Source: Streptomyces cellostaticus (GTDB lineage Bacteria > Actinomycetota > Actinomycetes > Streptomycetales > Streptomycetaceae). Taken from it: DNA of 64,000 nucleotides. Under the pieces are notes generated by a model. The model did no database searches, was not told the origin of the DNA, and saw only the letters and a list, made by a program, of their open reading frames with translations. This document shows, one piece after another, positions 34,214 to 43,853 of this stretch. The position numbers were made by a program, and so were the translations under genes. Numbering within the stretch: position 1 is the first letter of the stretch; each line of letters opens with the position of its first letter. Location of the stretch: positions 480,382 through 544,381 of the forward strand of contig NZ_KQ948016.1 of the NCBI RefSeq assembly GCF_001513965.1. Direction: 5' to 3'.

Positions 34214-36925
34214 ATGACCGACCCCAACGCCATCCAGCCGAGCGCGCTCGACCAGCTCCCCGACCGCGACCCGGAGGAGACCGCCGAATGGCAGGCCTCC
34301 CTCGACGCCGTCGCCAGGGAGGCCGGGCCGCACCGCGCCGCGTACCTGATGCGGCGCACGCTGGAGCGTGCCGAGGCGGGCGGCATCGCGCTGCCGAAGC
34401 TCCTCGAGACCGACTACGTCAACACCATCCCCACCTCCGCCGAGCCGGGCGTGCCCGGCGACGAGGAGATGGAGCGCCGGATCACCGCCTGGAACCGCTG
34501 GAACGCGGCCGCCATGGTGACCCGCGGCTCGAAGTACGGCGTCGGCGGCCACATCGCCACCTTCGCCTCCGCGGCCTGGCTGTACGAGACCGGCTTCAAC
34601 CACTTCTTCAAGGGCAAGGAATCCCAGGAAGCGGCGGGCTCCGGCGACCAGCTGTACATCCAGGGCCACGCCTCCCCCGGCATCTACGCCCGCGCCTTCC
34701 TCGACGGGCGTCTGGACGAGCACCACCTGGACCACTTCCGCCAGGAGTCCGGCGGCAACGGCCTGCCGTCCTACCCGCACCCGCGCCGGCTGCCCTGGCT
34801 GTGGGAGTTCCCGACGGTGTCGATGGGCCTCGGCCCGCTCTCCGCGATCTACCAGGCGCGCTTCAACCGCTACCTGACCAACCGCGGCATCAAGGACGTC
34901 TCCGCCTCGCACGTGTGGGCGTTCCTCGGCGACGGCGAGATGGACGAGCCGGAGTCGACGGCGGCCCTCGCGCTCGCTGCCCGTGAGGAGCTGGACAACC
35001 TCACCTTCGTCATCAACTGCAACCTGCAGCGCCTCGACGGCCCGGTCCGCGCCAACTTCAAGATCGTGCAGGAGCTGGAGGCCCAGTTCCGCGGCGCCGG
35101 CTGGAACGTCGTCAAGACGCTGTGGGGCTCGGCCTGGGACGAGCTGTTCCAGCTCGACACCACCGGCGCGCTCGTACGCCGCCTGCGCCAGGTACCGGAC
35201 GCGCAGATCCAGACGTACCAGACCCGCGACGCCGCCTACATCCGCCAGGACTTCTTCGGCGCCGACCCGGCGCTGGTGGAGATGGCGAAGCTGCTGAGCG
35301 ACGACAAGATCCTCGAGGTCTTCCACCTCTCGCGCGGTGGTCACGAGGCCCGCAAGGTCTACGCCGCGTACAAGGCCGCCGTCGAGCACAAGGGCGCGCC
35401 GACCGTGATCCTGGCCCAGACGGTCAAGGGCCACACCCTCGGCGAGGGCTTCGCGTCGAAGAACGCCAACCACCAGATGAAGAAGCTGACGGTGGACGAG
35501 TTCAAGGCGATGCGGGACCTGCTGGAGCTGCCGATCAAGGACAGCGACTTCGTCGACGGCGTGGTGCCCTACGGCCACCCGGGCGCCGACTCCCCCGAGG
35601 TCCGCTACCTCCAGGAGCGCCGCGCTGCCCTCGGCGGCCCGGCCCCGGCCCGCCGTACGCACGCGCTGGCCCCGCTGCCCGCGCCCGCCGAGAAGGCCTT
35701 CGCCTCCTTCGACAAGGGCTCCGGCTCGCAGAACGTGGCCACCACCATGGCCTTCGTCCGCCTCATCAAGGACCTGGTCCGCGACAAGGAGACGGGCAAG
35801 CGCTGGGTGCCGATCGTCCCCGACGAGGCGCGCACCTTCGGCATGGAGTCGCTCTTCCCGTCCCTCGGGATCTACTCCCCCAAGGGCCAGACGTACGAGC
35901 CGGTCGACCGCGACCAGCTGATGTACTACAAGGAGGCCAAGAACGGCCAGATCCTCAACGAGGGGATCACCGAGGCCGGTTCGATGGCCGACTTCATCGC
36001 CGCGTCGACCGCGTACGCGACGCACGGCGAGGCGATGATCCCCTTCTACATCTTCTACTCGATGTTCGGCTGGCAGCGCACGGCCGACCAGATGTGGCAG
36101 CTCGGCGACCAGCTCGGCCGCGGCTTCCTCGTCGGCGCGACGGCGGGCCGTACGACCCTGACGGGCGAGGGCCTGCAGCACGCCGACGGCCACTCGCCGG
36201 TGATCGCGGCGACGAACCCGGCGGCGCTGACGTACGACCCCGCCTTCGCCTACGAGATCGCGGTCATCGTCCGTGAGGGTCTGCGCCGGATGTACGGCGA
36301 GGCCAAGCCGGGCGAGGACCAGAACGTCTTCTACTACCTGACGGTCTACAACGAGCCGCTGCCGCAGCCGGCCAAGCCGGCCGGGCTCGGCATCGACGAG
36401 GGCGTCGTCAAGGGCCTGTACCGCTTCAACACCGCGGAGTCCGCGGGCGTGACCGCCCCGGCCAACGCCCCGCGCATCCAGCTGCTGGGCTCCGGTACGG
36501 CGATCCACTGGGCGCTGGAGGCACAGCAGCTGCTCGCCGAGGAGTGGGGCGTGGCCGCCGACGTGTGGTCCGCGACCTCCTGGTCGGAGCTGCGCCGTGA
36601 CGCGATGGAGGCCGACGCGGCCCTGCTGCGCGGCGAGGAGCGCGTGCCGTACGTCCGCCAGGCGCTCCAGGGCGCCGAGGGCCCGGTCCTGGCCGTCTCC
36701 GACTACATGCGCCAGGTCCCGGACCAGATCGCGCAGTGGGTCGAGCAGGACTACTCCTCGCTGGGCGCCGACGGCTTCGGCCTCTCCGACACCCGCGAGG
36801 CGGCCCGCCGCCACTTCGGCGTCGACGCCCGGTCGATCGTCGTCGCGGCCCTGGCCCAGCTCGCCAAGCGCGGCGAGGTCAAGGCGACGGCGGTGAAGGA
36901 GGCCCGGGAGAAGTACGGGCTGTAA
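34214..36925 (+). CDS. aceE: Pyruvate dehydrogenase E1 component, homodimeric
   Basis: 903 aa thiamin-diphosphate enzyme that decarboxylates pyruvate and acetylates the E2 lipoyl group. The ThDP motif [11 protein letters not shown] (about 238) is intact, as are the homodimeric-E1 blocks [34 protein letters not shown] and the C-terminal [18 protein letters not shown] at 34214 gives the family start [10 protein letters not shown]. It is full length. E2 and E3 are encoded just upstream across the GntR gene. Terminator and minisatellite follow. Confidence 0.96.
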   Translation: MTDPNAIQPSALDQLPDRDPEETAEWQASLDAVAREAGPHRAAYLMRRTLERAEAGGIALPKLLETDYVNTIPTSAEPGVPGDEEMERRITAWNRWNAAAMVTRGSKYGVGGHIATFASAAWLYETGFNHFFKGKESQEAAGSGDQLYIQGHASPGIYARAFLDGRLDEHHLDHFRQESGGNGLPSYPHPRRLPWLWEFPTVSMGLGPLSAIYQARFNRYLTNRGIKDVSASHVWAFLGDGEMDEPESTAALALAAREELDNLTFVINCNLQRLDGPVRANFKIVQELEAQFRGAGWNVVKTLWGSAWDELFQLDTTGALVRRLRQVPDAQIQTYQTRDAAYIRQDFFGADPALVEMAKLLSDDKILEVFHLSRGGHEARKVYAAYKAAVEHKGAPTVILAQTVKGHTLGEGFASKNANHQMKKLTVDEFKAMRDLLELPIKDSDFVDGVVPYGHPGADSPEVRYLQERRAALGGPAPARRTHALAPLPAPAEKAFASFDKGSGSQNVATTMAFVRLIKDLVRDKETGKRWVPIVPDEARTFGMESLFPSLGIYSPKGQTYEPVDRDQLMYYKEAKNGQILNEGITEAGSMADFIAASTAYATHGEAMIPFYIFYSMFGWQRTADQMWQLGDQLGRGFLVGATAGRTTLTGEGLQHADGHSPVIAATNPAALTYDPAFAYEIAVIVREGLRRMYGEAKPGEDQNVFYYLTVYNEPLPQPAKPAGLGIDEGVVKGLYRFNTAESAGVTAPANAPRIQLLGSGTAIHWALEAQQLLAEEWGVAADVWSATSWSELRRDAMEADAALLRGEERVPYVRQALQGAEGPVLAVSDYMRQVPDQIAQWVEQDYSSLGADGFGLSDTREAARRHFGVDARSIVVAALAQLAKRGEVKATAVKEAREKYGL

Positions 36926-36940
36926 TCACCGAGGTCCTGT

Positions 36941-36971
36941 GAAGGGGTACGGCTGCTGCCCGTACCCCTTC
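36941..36971 (+). terminator. aceE terminator
   Basis: GAAGGGGTACGG pairs perfectly with CCGTACCCCTTC around a seven-base loop, 16 bases after the aceE stop. The downstream arm runs straight into the 9-bp tandem repeat. Confidence 0.85.
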
Positions 36972-37094
36972 CTGGTCTTCCTGGTCTTCCTGGTCTTCCT
37001 GGTCTTCCTGGTCTTCCTGGTCTTCCTGGTCTTCCTGGTCTTCCTGGTCTTCCTGGTCTTCCTGGTCTTCCTGGTCTTCCTGGTCTTCCTTGTC
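36969..37094. repeat. 9-bp minisatellite (TTCCTGGTC), 13 perfect copies plus one variant
   Basis: Thirteen exact head-to-tail copies of TTCCTGGTC cover 36969-37085, with a fourteenth, TTCCTTGTC, at 37086-37094. The array starts in the arm of the aceE terminator and ends about 25 bases before the start of the WYL regulator gene, so it fills that gene's promoter and leader region. One strand is almost pure pyrimidine-rich (TTCCT) and copy number could change by slippage. Confidence 0.95.
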
Positions 37095-37119
37095 AATGGC
37101 TCCCGGCATCATGAAGGGC

Positions 37120-38106
37120 ATGCGCGCCGCACGTCTCATCAAGATGGTGCTCCTTCTCCAGTCCCGGCCCTCCATGACCGCGGCCGAGCTGGCACGGGAG
37201 CTGGAGGTGTCGGAGCGGACGGTCACGAGGGACGCACAGGCGCTGTCGGAGGCGGGGGTGCCGGTGTATGCCGACCGGGGCCGGGCCGGCGGGTACCGGC
37301 TGGTCGGGCGGTACCGCACGCGACTGACGGGGCTGGCGCGGAGCGAGGCCGAGGCGCTGTTCCTGAGCGGGGTGCCGGGGGCGCTGCGGGAGATGGGTCT
37401 GGAGGATGCCGCCTCAGCGGCCCGGCTGAAGGTCTCCGCCGCGCTGCTGCCGTCTCTGCGGGACGCCCCGGACAGCGCCGCCCAGCGGTTCCATCTGGAC
37501 GCGCCCGCGTGGTTCCGGGAGCCGGAGACGCCCGCGCTGCTGCCCGTGATCGCCGAGGCGGTGTGGGACGACCGGCGGATCGGCGCCGTCTACCGGCGCG
37601 GGGACACGGCTGTCGAGCGGGAGCTGGAGCCGTACGGGCTCGTGCTGAAGGCGGGGGTCTGGTACCTGTGCGCGCGGGTGGCCGACGGCGGCTCCTTCCG
37701 GACCTACCGGATCGACCGGTTCGGTGCCGTCGACGCCCGCGACGAGCGCTTCAGCCGTGACCCGGGATTCGACCTGCCCGGCCACTGGGCCGGGCAGGCC
37801 GAGCGGTTCGCCCGGTCGATCCTGCACGCCGAGGCCGTCGTACGGCTGTCCCCGGACGGCGTGCGCAGGCTGCCGTACGCCGTCGACCCGCTCTCCGCGC
37901 GCGAGGCGCTCACCAGCGCGGGCGAGCCGGATGCCGAGGGGTGGGTGACGGTGACCGTGCCGGTGGAGTCGGAGGAGGTCGCGCACACCCAGCTGACGGC
38001 GCTCGGCCCGGAGGCCGAGGTGCTGGCGCCGCAGAGCCTGCGGGAGCGGTTCGCGGCGGACGCGGCCGGGCTCGCCGCGCGGTACGGGCGCAAGGACGTC
38101 TCATAA
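37120..38106 (+). CDS. WYL-domain transcriptional regulator
   Basis: 328 aa. An N-terminal DeoR-like winged helix (about 4-60, LIKMVLLLQSRPSMTAAELAREL, VSERTVTRDAQALSEAGVPVY) is followed by a WYL domain (about 140-220; here LEPYGLVLKAGVWYLCARVADG with FRTYRIDR) and a C-terminal WCX part. Relatives respond to nucleic-acid or phage-related ligands. ATG at 37120 gives the conserved MRAARLIKM start; ATGs at 37096 and 37111 are alternatives. Expression may depend on the minisatellite immediately upstream. Confidence 0.88.
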   Translation: MRAARLIKMVLLLQSRPSMTAAELARELEVSERTVTRDAQALSEAGVPVYADRGRAGGYRLVGRYRTRLTGLARSEAEALFLSGVPGALREMGLEDAASAARLKVSAALLPSLRDAPDSAAQRFHLDAPAWFREPETPALLPVIAEAVWDDRRIGAVYRRGDTAVERELEPYGLVLKAGVWYLCARVADGGSFRTYRIDRFGAVDARDERFSRDPGFDLPGHWAGQAERFARSILHAEAVVRLSPDGVRRLPYAVDPLSAREALTSAGEPDAEGWVTVTVPVESEEVAHTQLTALGPEAEVLAPQSLRERFAADAAGLAARYGRKDVS

Positions 38107-38162
38107 CGATCCGCCACACTCCACGTGCGCCCTACCCGCTCAGGCCCGATGCTGGTGCCGTG

Positions 38163-38681
38163 ATGGAAGAGTCGGAGTTCTGGGAGCTGATCAACGCCGC
38201 CCGCGAGGCCGCCGAGGGCGACCCCGAGGAGCAGGCCGACCTGCTCGTGGAGCGGCTGCTCCAGCTGGACCCGGAGACGGTCCTGGACTTCGCCCGTCAT
38301 TTCGAGTCCCGCTACAACCGCGCCTACCGCTGGGACCTGTGGGGCGCCGCCTGGGTGCTGCTGGACGGGGCCAGCGACGACGCGTTCGACTTCTTCCGGT
38401 GCTGGCTGATCGGCCAGGGCCGGGAGGTCTTCGAGGGCGCCGTGCACGCCCCGGACTCGATGGCGGAGCTGCTGGACGAATTCGACGAGGAGATCGACGG
38501 CGACGGCGAGGAGCTGGGCTACGCCGCGGACGAGGCGTACGAGCAGCTCACCGGTACCGTCGCCCCGGACCTGGGTATTGCGCCCGCGCCCGCAGAACCG
38601 GAGGGGACGCCGGTCGACTTCGAGAACGAGGCGGTCCTCGCCGGGCTTTATCCCAAACTTTGGGAGCGTTTCAAGGGCTGA
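38163..38681 (+). CDS. DUF4240 domain protein
   Basis: 172 aa acidic cytosolic protein. MEESEFWELINAAREAAEGDP is the typical DUF4240 opening; WDLWGAAWVLLDGASDDAFDFFRCWLIGQGRE is its core. No catalytic motif is apparent. It lies 57 bases after the WYL gene in the same direction, so may be co-transcribed. DUF4240 proteins are frequent in Streptomyces, and their role is unknown. Confidence 0.85.
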   Translation: MEESEFWELINAAREAAEGDPEEQADLLVERLLQLDPETVLDFARHFESRYNRAYRWDLWGAAWVLLDGASDDAFDFFRCWLIGQGREVFEGAVHAPDSMAELLDEFDEEIDGDGEELGYAADEAYEQLTGTVAPDLGIAPAPAEPEGTPVDFENEAVLAGLYPKLWERFKG

Positions 38682-38981
38682 TTCCGCCGCCAAATTCGAC
38701 CGAAAACGTTCCATCGGGCCCACCGAATGGCCCTCTTCCCGGCCTGAGCTGCGGATTCACCCGCGCCCTCGGTATCTCCCGTCCCACAGGACACACCGTC
38801 AGAAACCGTGCGCCAGGCGCGTGTTCCACGCCTTCCGTGCGCCGGGGGTAGGCTGAGCCCATTCCGCAGGGCGGCCAGGTAGCAGGACGCCCCGAGCAGG
38901 GTGCCAGCGGCAGTCTGCCAGGTGGCAACCTGCCGGTGGCGGCTCGAAGTCATCCTCGAAAAGAATCGGGACCGCGAGGAG
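38682..38981. other. Intergenic region before the XRE-DUF5753 gene
   Basis: About 300 bp without a supported gene. It should contain the promoter of the downstream regulator; CAGGTGGCAACCTGCCGG at about 38919-38936 holds a small dyad (CAGGT/ACCTG), but no firm operator could be defined. Confidence 0.4.
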
Positions 38982-39836
38982 ATGACATCGAAAGATCCGG
39001 CTCTGGAACGGCGCAGGGTGCGTCTCGCCCTGCGCAACTACCGCAATGACGCGCGCATCAGCCAGCCCGAGGTGGCCGAGCGCCTGTCCTGGTCACCGTC
39101 CAAGGTCATCCGCATCGAGGGCGGCTCCGTAGGGGTGTCCGTGACCGACCTGCGCGCCCTCCTCGATCTCTACGGCGTGGTGGACGAAAGGATCCGCCGC
39201 GATCTGGAGCAGGCCACCCGGGAGAGCCGGCGGCCGCCCTGGTGGAGCGCGTTCCGGGAGGTGGTGAGCCCGCAGTTCGCCGCGTACCTCGGCCTGGAGA
39301 GCGCGGCGGGCGAACTGTCCGCCTACGACCCGGCACTCGTCCCCGGCCTGCTGCAGACCGAGGGCTACACCCGCGCGCTGCTGGCGGACGGCCAGCGCCC
39401 GGCCGCCAGGACCGACGCGATCGTCCGACTGCGGGCCGAGCGGCAGCGGCGGCTGCTCCGGGAGGCGGCCGAGCCACGGCTCAGGTTCCTGGTCGACGAG
39501 GCGGCGCTGCGCCGCTGGGTCGGCGGGCCGGACACCATGCGCGAGCAGCTGGAGCGGCTGAAGTCCGCGGCCCGCATCCCGCATGTGGAGCTGAGTGTCG
39601 TGCCCTTCACGCTGGGCGCGCACCCGGTGCTGCGCAACGGCTCGATCGCGCTGACGTTCCGGGGCGGCGACGACGTGCTCTTCGTCGAGGGCCCGAGCGG
39701 CGCGCTGACGATCCGCGACGACCAGGAGGCCGTCGACGAGTACCTGGCCAGGTTCGAGGAGTCGCGCGGGAAAGCCGTGTCCGGCGACGAGGCCATCGGC
39801 TTCATCGACGAGGTGCTGGCCCAGTACCCGTCCTAG
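38982..39836 (+). CDS. XRE-family regulator with DUF5753 domain
   Basis: 284 aa. Helix-turn-helix in residues 10-65 (LRNYRNDARISQPEVAERLSWSPSKVIRIEGG) and a DUF5753 domain from about 105 (YDPALVPGLLQTEGYTRALL to the C-terminus). Such genes come in pairs with DUF397 genes in Streptomyces; BldB/WhiJ-like developmental switches belong to this group. A DUF397 gene is present at 40837-41043 but on the other strand, with two genes between. The ATG is used although AGGAG directly abuts it. Confidence 0.88.
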   Translation: MTSKDPALERRRVRLALRNYRNDARISQPEVAERLSWSPSKVIRIEGGSVGVSVTDLRALLDLYGVVDERIRRDLEQATRESRRPPWWSAFREVVSPQFAAYLGLESAAGELSAYDPALVPGLLQTEGYTRALLADGQRPAARTDAIVRLRAERQRRLLREAAEPRLRFLVDEAALRRWVGGPDTMREQLERLKSAARIPHVELSVVPFTLGAHPVLRNGSIALTFRGGDDVLFVEGPSGALTIRDDQEAVDEYLARFEESRGKAVSGDEAIGFIDEVLAQYPS

Positions 39837-39883
39837 CAGTTCCACCGCACTGGAGACAGTCGGGCAGAGATCGGAGAGGGCCC

Positions 39884-40474
39884 GTGGCGGGTGTCTTCAC
39901 CTGGATAGGGCAGTGGCGGCGGGCAGGTAATGGCGCCGGCCCCGGCACACCTGTGCCGGAAACCGCGGGTGAGCCGTCGGAGCCGGCCGGCGAGGAGATA
40001 CCGGGCGGGGCAGCCGACGAGGACCAGCTGCCCGAACCCGCCGGCGCGGAGCCGATACAGCCGACCGCGATCATCCCGGGCGGCGGGAACGGCCTCCTCT
40101 CGCCCAGGGAAGCACTCCCCGAGCGGCCCCCGACCGACAACGACGTGCGGATCTTCTTCCTGTACGCGGTCCTCGGCTCGGACGAAGGCCAGAAGCGGGC
40201 CGTCAGGCTCGCGCGTGGCCTCGCCGCCATCGCTCTGGCCGTGGGCACGGCCACGACGCTCGTCACCCTCGCTGTCCACGCCTTGGTGCACACGTTCGCC
40301 CCGGGGTCCACCCCGTCCATGGGCACCCTGGGATGGAGCGTGGGCGGATTCACGGGCGTCGCCGGGCTCTTCTGGGGCCGTCAGCGCATCCGCACGTGGC
40401 TCCGCAACCGTCGGCAGAGCTCCGCTACTCCTCCGCCCGGAACCGATGAGGAAGGCGGCGGGCAGCAGCCGTAG
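39884..40474 (+). CDS. Small membrane protein of unknown function
   Basis: 196 aa. An acidic Pro/Glu/Gly-rich N-terminal half (1-85) is followed by TDNDVRIFFLYAVLGSDEGQKRAV and two membrane helices (about 110-130 and 148-165), then a polar tail. GTG at 39884 with GGAGAGGG just upstream. It follows the XRE gene by 47 bases. No family recognised. Confidence 0.72.
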   Translation: MAGVFTWIGQWRRAGNGAGPGTPVPETAGEPSEPAGEEIPGGAADEDQLPEPAGAEPIQPTAIIPGGGNGLLSPREALPERPPTDNDVRIFFLYAVLGSDEGQKRAVRLARGLAAIALAVGTATTLVTLAVHALVHTFAPGSTPSMGTLGWSVGGFTGVAGLFWGRQRIRTWLRNRRQSSATPPPGTDEEGGGQQP

Positions 40475-40709
40475 TACCCCGGTCGAGCAGCACGCCCGCG
40501 AGGGCCGCCGTCACCGCGCCCGACACCCCCCACACCCACGGCCGCAGTTCCGGTGTCACCGCCAGGGAGAGCAGGACGCCCACCAGCGTCGCCGTACCCC
40601 CCGAGAGCACGAAGCCGATGACGAGCAGGACGACCAGAGGCAAGAGCGCTCTGCCCCGCGGCCGGTCCGCGTTCCCGGCGGGAAGCGGCGTCTTCGCGGA
40701 TTCCCCCAT
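40425..40709 (-). CDS. Small two-helix membrane protein
   Basis: 94 aa; start MGESAKTPLPAGNADRPRGR, then two hydrophobic helices (about 21-50 and 57-77) and a basic tail. Its 3' end overlaps the 3' end of the convergent 196-aa gene by 50 bp. The two proteins share the same general design, and may act at the membrane together; this is only a guess from position. Confidence 0.65.
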   Translation of the reverse strand: MGESAKTPLPAGNADRPRGRALLPLVVLLVIGFVLSGGTATLVGVLLSLAVTPELRPWVWGVSGAVTAALAGVLLDRGTTAAARRLPHRFRAEE

Positions 40710-40836
40710 CTCGCCCCCAGGCGGCTTAATTGGACTCTGGTGGTGATGCGGATGTCTTGTCACTGCTGGGCCCAATCGAAGCACAGCCACCCCCTGTCCC
40801 TGTCCTCGCCCCGGTCCCATGGCCGGAAGTCGCCCC

Positions 40837-41043
40837 TCACGCCGGCCCTTCCAGGGTTCTACCGCATAACGCACGCAGGAACCCCTCCCAGGCCGAAGCC
40901 TGGAAGGCGATGACATGCCCGTCCGGACGATGCGACGCGCGCACCCGAACTCCCCCGTCCGTCAGGGCGACTTCCACGCACTCGTACGGGTCGCATGCAC
41001 TGCTTTTGCGCCAGCCGAGTGCGAGCAGGTCACCGTCGCCCAC
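40837..41043 (-). CDS. DUF397 protein
   Basis: 68 aa. The DUF397 core is clear: LGWRKSSACDPYECVEVAL, then VRVRASHRPDGHVIAF and WEGFLRAL. GTG at 41043 is preferred because GGGAG lies six bases upstream; the frame is open further. DUF397 proteins act as antagonists or partners of XRE-DUF5753 regulators, here the gene at 38982-39836. Confidence 0.8.
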   Translation of the reverse strand: MGDGDLLALGWRKSSACDPYECVEVALTDGGVRVRASHRPDGHVIAFQASAWEGFLRALCGRTLEGPA

Positions 41044-41301
41044 CCCTGACTCCCCCTCACCCACGGTCGGCGACCGCGCGGCCGGAGGCTGCTTCGTGCC
41101 TGGAAACCCCCGTATTTCCCGCTTTCGCCGGTCCGCACGCACCGTACCGCACACGCGCGGAGCCCCGCAGGATGACGGCGGGAGTGGCCAGTGCGCGGCA
41201 CAACCCGACCGCCGGTCACTCACTCCTGCCTCGCTTTTGCCCTGAAAAGGTTAGGCTCTCCGAAGCGTTGCGCCAAGTTGCAAACAAGCCCGATTGCCTT
41301 G

Positions 41302-41520
41302 TCACACAAGGGACTTGGCGCTCTCGTGTTCCGGCGCGTGCAGCGGCGGCGCGGCGTTGGCCCGGTCGAGGGCCGAGGCGGTGGCGGCGGCCGGACCGAC
41401 CACGACCGCCGCGACGACACAGATCACGGTCCAGGGTCCGCGCACCGCCCGGGCCCACGCGGAGCCCGCCGGCGCGGACCGCCGCGCCTGCCCGTCCTGC
41501 CGCTGTGTACGACCGCTCAT
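41302..41520 (-). CDS. Small exported or membrane peptide
   Basis: 72 aa. Basic N-terminus (MSGRTQRQDGQARR), one hydrophobic stretch (about 29-50, WTVICVVAAVVVGPAAATASA) ending in an AxA-like signal-peptidase site, then a short polar tail. GGGAGG ten bases before the ATG supports it. The mature part would be only about 20 residues if cleaved. It lies downstream of the amidase gene in the same direction. Confidence 0.6.
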   Translation of the reverse strand: MSGRTQRQDGQARRSAPAGSAWARAVRGPWTVICVVAAVVVGPAAATASALDRANAAPPLHAPEHESAKSLV

Positions 41521-41585
41521 CGTTGCCCCGCCTCCCGTCGGCGCGCCCCTGCGTGAGCGCGTGCCTCGACGGTAGGGCGGCGGGC

Positions 41586-42446
41586 TCAGGGGGTCCGGTG
41601 AGCCGCCTGTGGCGTTCCTGTGGGCGTGCCGCCCGCCGTCGTACGGCCCTGCAGCCGGGCCGCTCTCTGCCGGATCTCCGGAAGCCGGGCGGTCAGGGCG
41701 GCGCCGGGGCAGGTGGTCATGTAGCCGTCGGTGTGGCCGGCCACGACGGGCAGCGTGGCGGTGGTCCCGGCCCGGTAGCGGCTCCGGTCGTTGCTGGAGA
41801 CCAGGCGGGTGCGGGCGCGCGGGTCGACGTCGGCGAGGCCGAGTTTCCAGGCGGCGAGGGCGGCGATCGCGTCGGTCATGGCCTGCGGGACGGGAACGCC
41901 CGCGGTGAAGGTGCCGAGGGCGGCGATACCGGTGGTGCGGTGGTTGAAGCCCTGGGCGTGGGCGCCGGTGACGGGCCGGTCGACACCTCCGGCACGGCCC
42001 TCGTAGATGGTGCCGCAGCGGTCGACGAGGAAGTTGTAGCCGATGTCGTCCCAGCCGCGGATGCCGGTCTGGCCGCTGTACAGGTGCCGGATGATGCGGG
42101 GTGCGTCGGCGCAGTCGTAGCGGTTGGGCGAGTCGGTGTGGTGGACGAAGACGGCGACCACCTTGTCGTCGTAGCGCGGGGGCGGCCGGCGGTGCCGGGC
42201 GGTGGCGCGGTCCAGCCAGGCGGAGCGGGGCACGATGTGCGGCCGGGCGGCGCGGTGGGCCGTCGCGGGCCGGGCCTCGGCGGGGTCGGCGAGGTGGATC
42301 ATCGTGGGGCGCTCGACGCCGCGGGCGCACAGCGCCAGCGCGAGGACGGCGCTCAGGCCGGGCAGACACCCGAGCAGCACCAGCACGCTGCCGGGAAGGG
42401 GAGCGCCCCGCCGCCCTTCCCGCGGCGTTCTTCGGAAGACACGCAT
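41586..42446 (-). CDS. Secreted peptidoglycan amidase (PGRP / amidase_2 family)
   Basis: 286 aa. A basic N-terminus and hydrophobic segment (about 20-45) indicate export or anchoring. The PGRP domain (about 70-215) contains RSAWL, VFVHHTDSPNRYDC (zinc His), WDDIGYNFLVDRCGTIYEGRAGG, GFNHRTTGIAALG and AGHTDGYMTTCPG, including the zinc Cys of N-acetylmuramoyl-L-alanine amidases. It should cleave the stem peptide from muramic acid. ATG at 42446 is the first start consistent with a signal sequence. Confidence 0.88.
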   Translation of the reverse strand: MRVFRRTPREGRRGAPLPGSVLVLLGCLPGLSAVLALALCARGVERPTMIHLADPAEARPATAHRAARPHIVPRSAWLDRATARHRRPPPRYDDKVVAVFVHHTDSPNRYDCADAPRIIRHLYSGQTGIRGWDDIGYNFLVDRCGTIYEGRAGGVDRPVTGAHAQGFNHRTTGIAALGTFTAGVPVPQAMTDAIAALAAWKLGLADVDPRARTRLVSSNDRSRYRAGTTATLPVVAGHTDGYMTTCPGAALTARLPEIRQRAARLQGRTTAGGTPTGTPQAAHRTP

Positions 42447-42645
42447 GGATCCACTGTCGGGCTGGTCTTCCGGGCCCGCGATGTGTGCTGTGCCACCCGG
42501 TGGAACCATCGTCCTGGTCCAGGACGTTTCTGGGGGTATACGCACACGTGGCCGGTTCGCCGTCCCGGTGGCCTTCACGCGCGCGTGACTGATCAACGGG
42601 CCCGTCCCGCCCGTATCAGAAGGGGTCCGAGAGAAAGGCGGCTCC

Positions 42646-43839
42646 GTGGACCTGCTCGACCTGGTGCTTGTGCTGGTGGTCCTCGTCTACGCGGCGTCCG
42701 GTTACCGGCGCGGGCTGGTGGCCGGATGTCTGTCGCTGGCCGGGTTCGTGGGCGGCGCGGTCGTCGGTGTGTGGGTGCTGCCGTGGGTGACCGGCCTGGT
42801 GGCGCGCGGGTCGGCGGCGGCGACCGTGCTGGCGGTGGTGACGGTGCTGATGCCGGGGATGGTGGGGCACGAGCTGGCGGGCCGGCTGGCCCTGCGGCTG
42901 CGGCGGGAGCTGGACCGGGAGGGCCGGGGTCCGCTGCGGGTGGCGGACGGGATAGGGGGTGCTGCGGCCAACTCGGTCGCCGTGCTGATCGTGGCCTGGG
43001 TCGCGGCGAGTGTGCTGGCCGCTTCCTCGTCGCAGACCCTGACGACGGCGATACGGAACTCGGCGTTGCTGGGTGCGGTGCAGCAGACGATGCCGGGCAC
43101 GACCCCCGTGTGGTTCTCCCGGGCCACCTCCGCGCTGACCGAGGCGGGCTTCCCGCAGGTCTTCAACCCGTTCGAGAACGAGTCGACGGCCCAGGTGGCC
43201 AGACCCACCGGCGACAGTGTCACGCCCGCGGCGGCGAACGCGGCCAGGCGGAGCACGGTGAAGATCGAGGGCGCGACCGGCACCGAGGGCCGGGAGGGCA
43301 GCGGCTTCGTGTACTCCCCGCAGCATGTGATGACGAACGCGCACGTGGTGGCGGGCATCGGGCATCCGAGCGTGCGGGTGGGCGGGGCCGGGCGGTCGTA
43401 CGAGGCCCGGGTGGTGCTCTTCGACCCCGACCGGGATGTGGCGGTGCTGTACGTGCCCGAGCTGCGTGCCCCGGTGCTGCGGTTCGACCGGAGCGCGGTG
43501 CGCGGCGACCCGGCGGTGGTCGCGGGCTATCCGCAGGACGGGAGCCTGGACCTGCAGGCGGCGACGGTGGCGAACCGGGTGCGGGCGACCGGCCAGAACA
43601 TCTACAACAACCGTACGGTCACCCGGGAGATCTACTCGATCCGCTCGACGGTCCGGCCGGGCAACTCCGGCGGCCCGCTGCTGACCACCGACGGCCGGGT
43701 GTTCGGCGTGGTCTTCGCCCGCTCCACCTCGGACGCCGAGACGGGGTACGTCCTGACGGCGGCCGAGGTGGCGGGCGACGCGGGGCGCGCGGACACGGCG
43801 ACGACGCCGGTGGACACGGGCCCGCTGGTCACGTCGTAG
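42646..43839 (+). CDS. MarP-like membrane serine protease (CvpA plus trypsin domains)
   Basis: 397 aa. Four membrane helices at 1-130 form a CvpA/colicin V-like domain; a periplasmic-side trypsin fold follows with H233 (TNAHVV), D264 (RDVAVLY) and S341 (RPGNSGGPL). The layout equals that of mycobacterial MarP, which supports acid resistance by cleaving a peptidoglycan hydrolase. A PGRP amidase gene is directly divergent, which fits such a role but does not prove it. GTG start at 42646 with GAAAGGCGG upstream. Confidence 0.9.
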   Translation: MDLLDLVLVLVVLVYAASGYRRGLVAGCLSLAGFVGGAVVGVWVLPWVTGLVARGSAAATVLAVVTVLMPGMVGHELAGRLALRLRRELDREGRGPLRVADGIGGAAANSVAVLIVAWVAASVLAASSSQTLTTAIRNSALLGAVQQTMPGTTPVWFSRATSALTEAGFPQVFNPFENESTAQVARPTGDSVTPAAANAARRSTVKIEGATGTEGREGSGFVYSPQHVMTNAHVVAGIGHPSVRVGGAGRSYEARVVLFDPDRDVAVLYVPELRAPVLRFDRSAVRGDPAVVAGYPQDGSLDLQAATVANRVRATGQNIYNNRTVTREIYSIRSTVRPGNSGGPLLTTDGRVFGVVFARSTSDAETGYVLTAAEVAGDAGRADTATTPVDTGPLVTS

Positions 43840-43853
43840 CGCTCAGGCGGCGC

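Noticed and set aside
34172..36814. 880-aa open frame opposite aceE
   Set aside because: Shadow frame created by high GC in third positions of aceE; Arg/Gly/Val-rich with no domain.
36969..37094. CRISPR array
   Set aside because: The 9-bp units are directly joined with no spacers and no cas genes are present.
36939..37760. Open frame with (Phe-Leu-Val)n from the minisatellite
   Set aside because: It begins inside the aceE terminator, runs out of frame through the WYL gene and has no supported start.
41302..42369. 355-aa frame overlapping the amidase gene
   Set aside because: The upstream part is a second frame of the amidase on the same strand; only the last 72 codons, with their own GGGAGG site, were kept as a gene.
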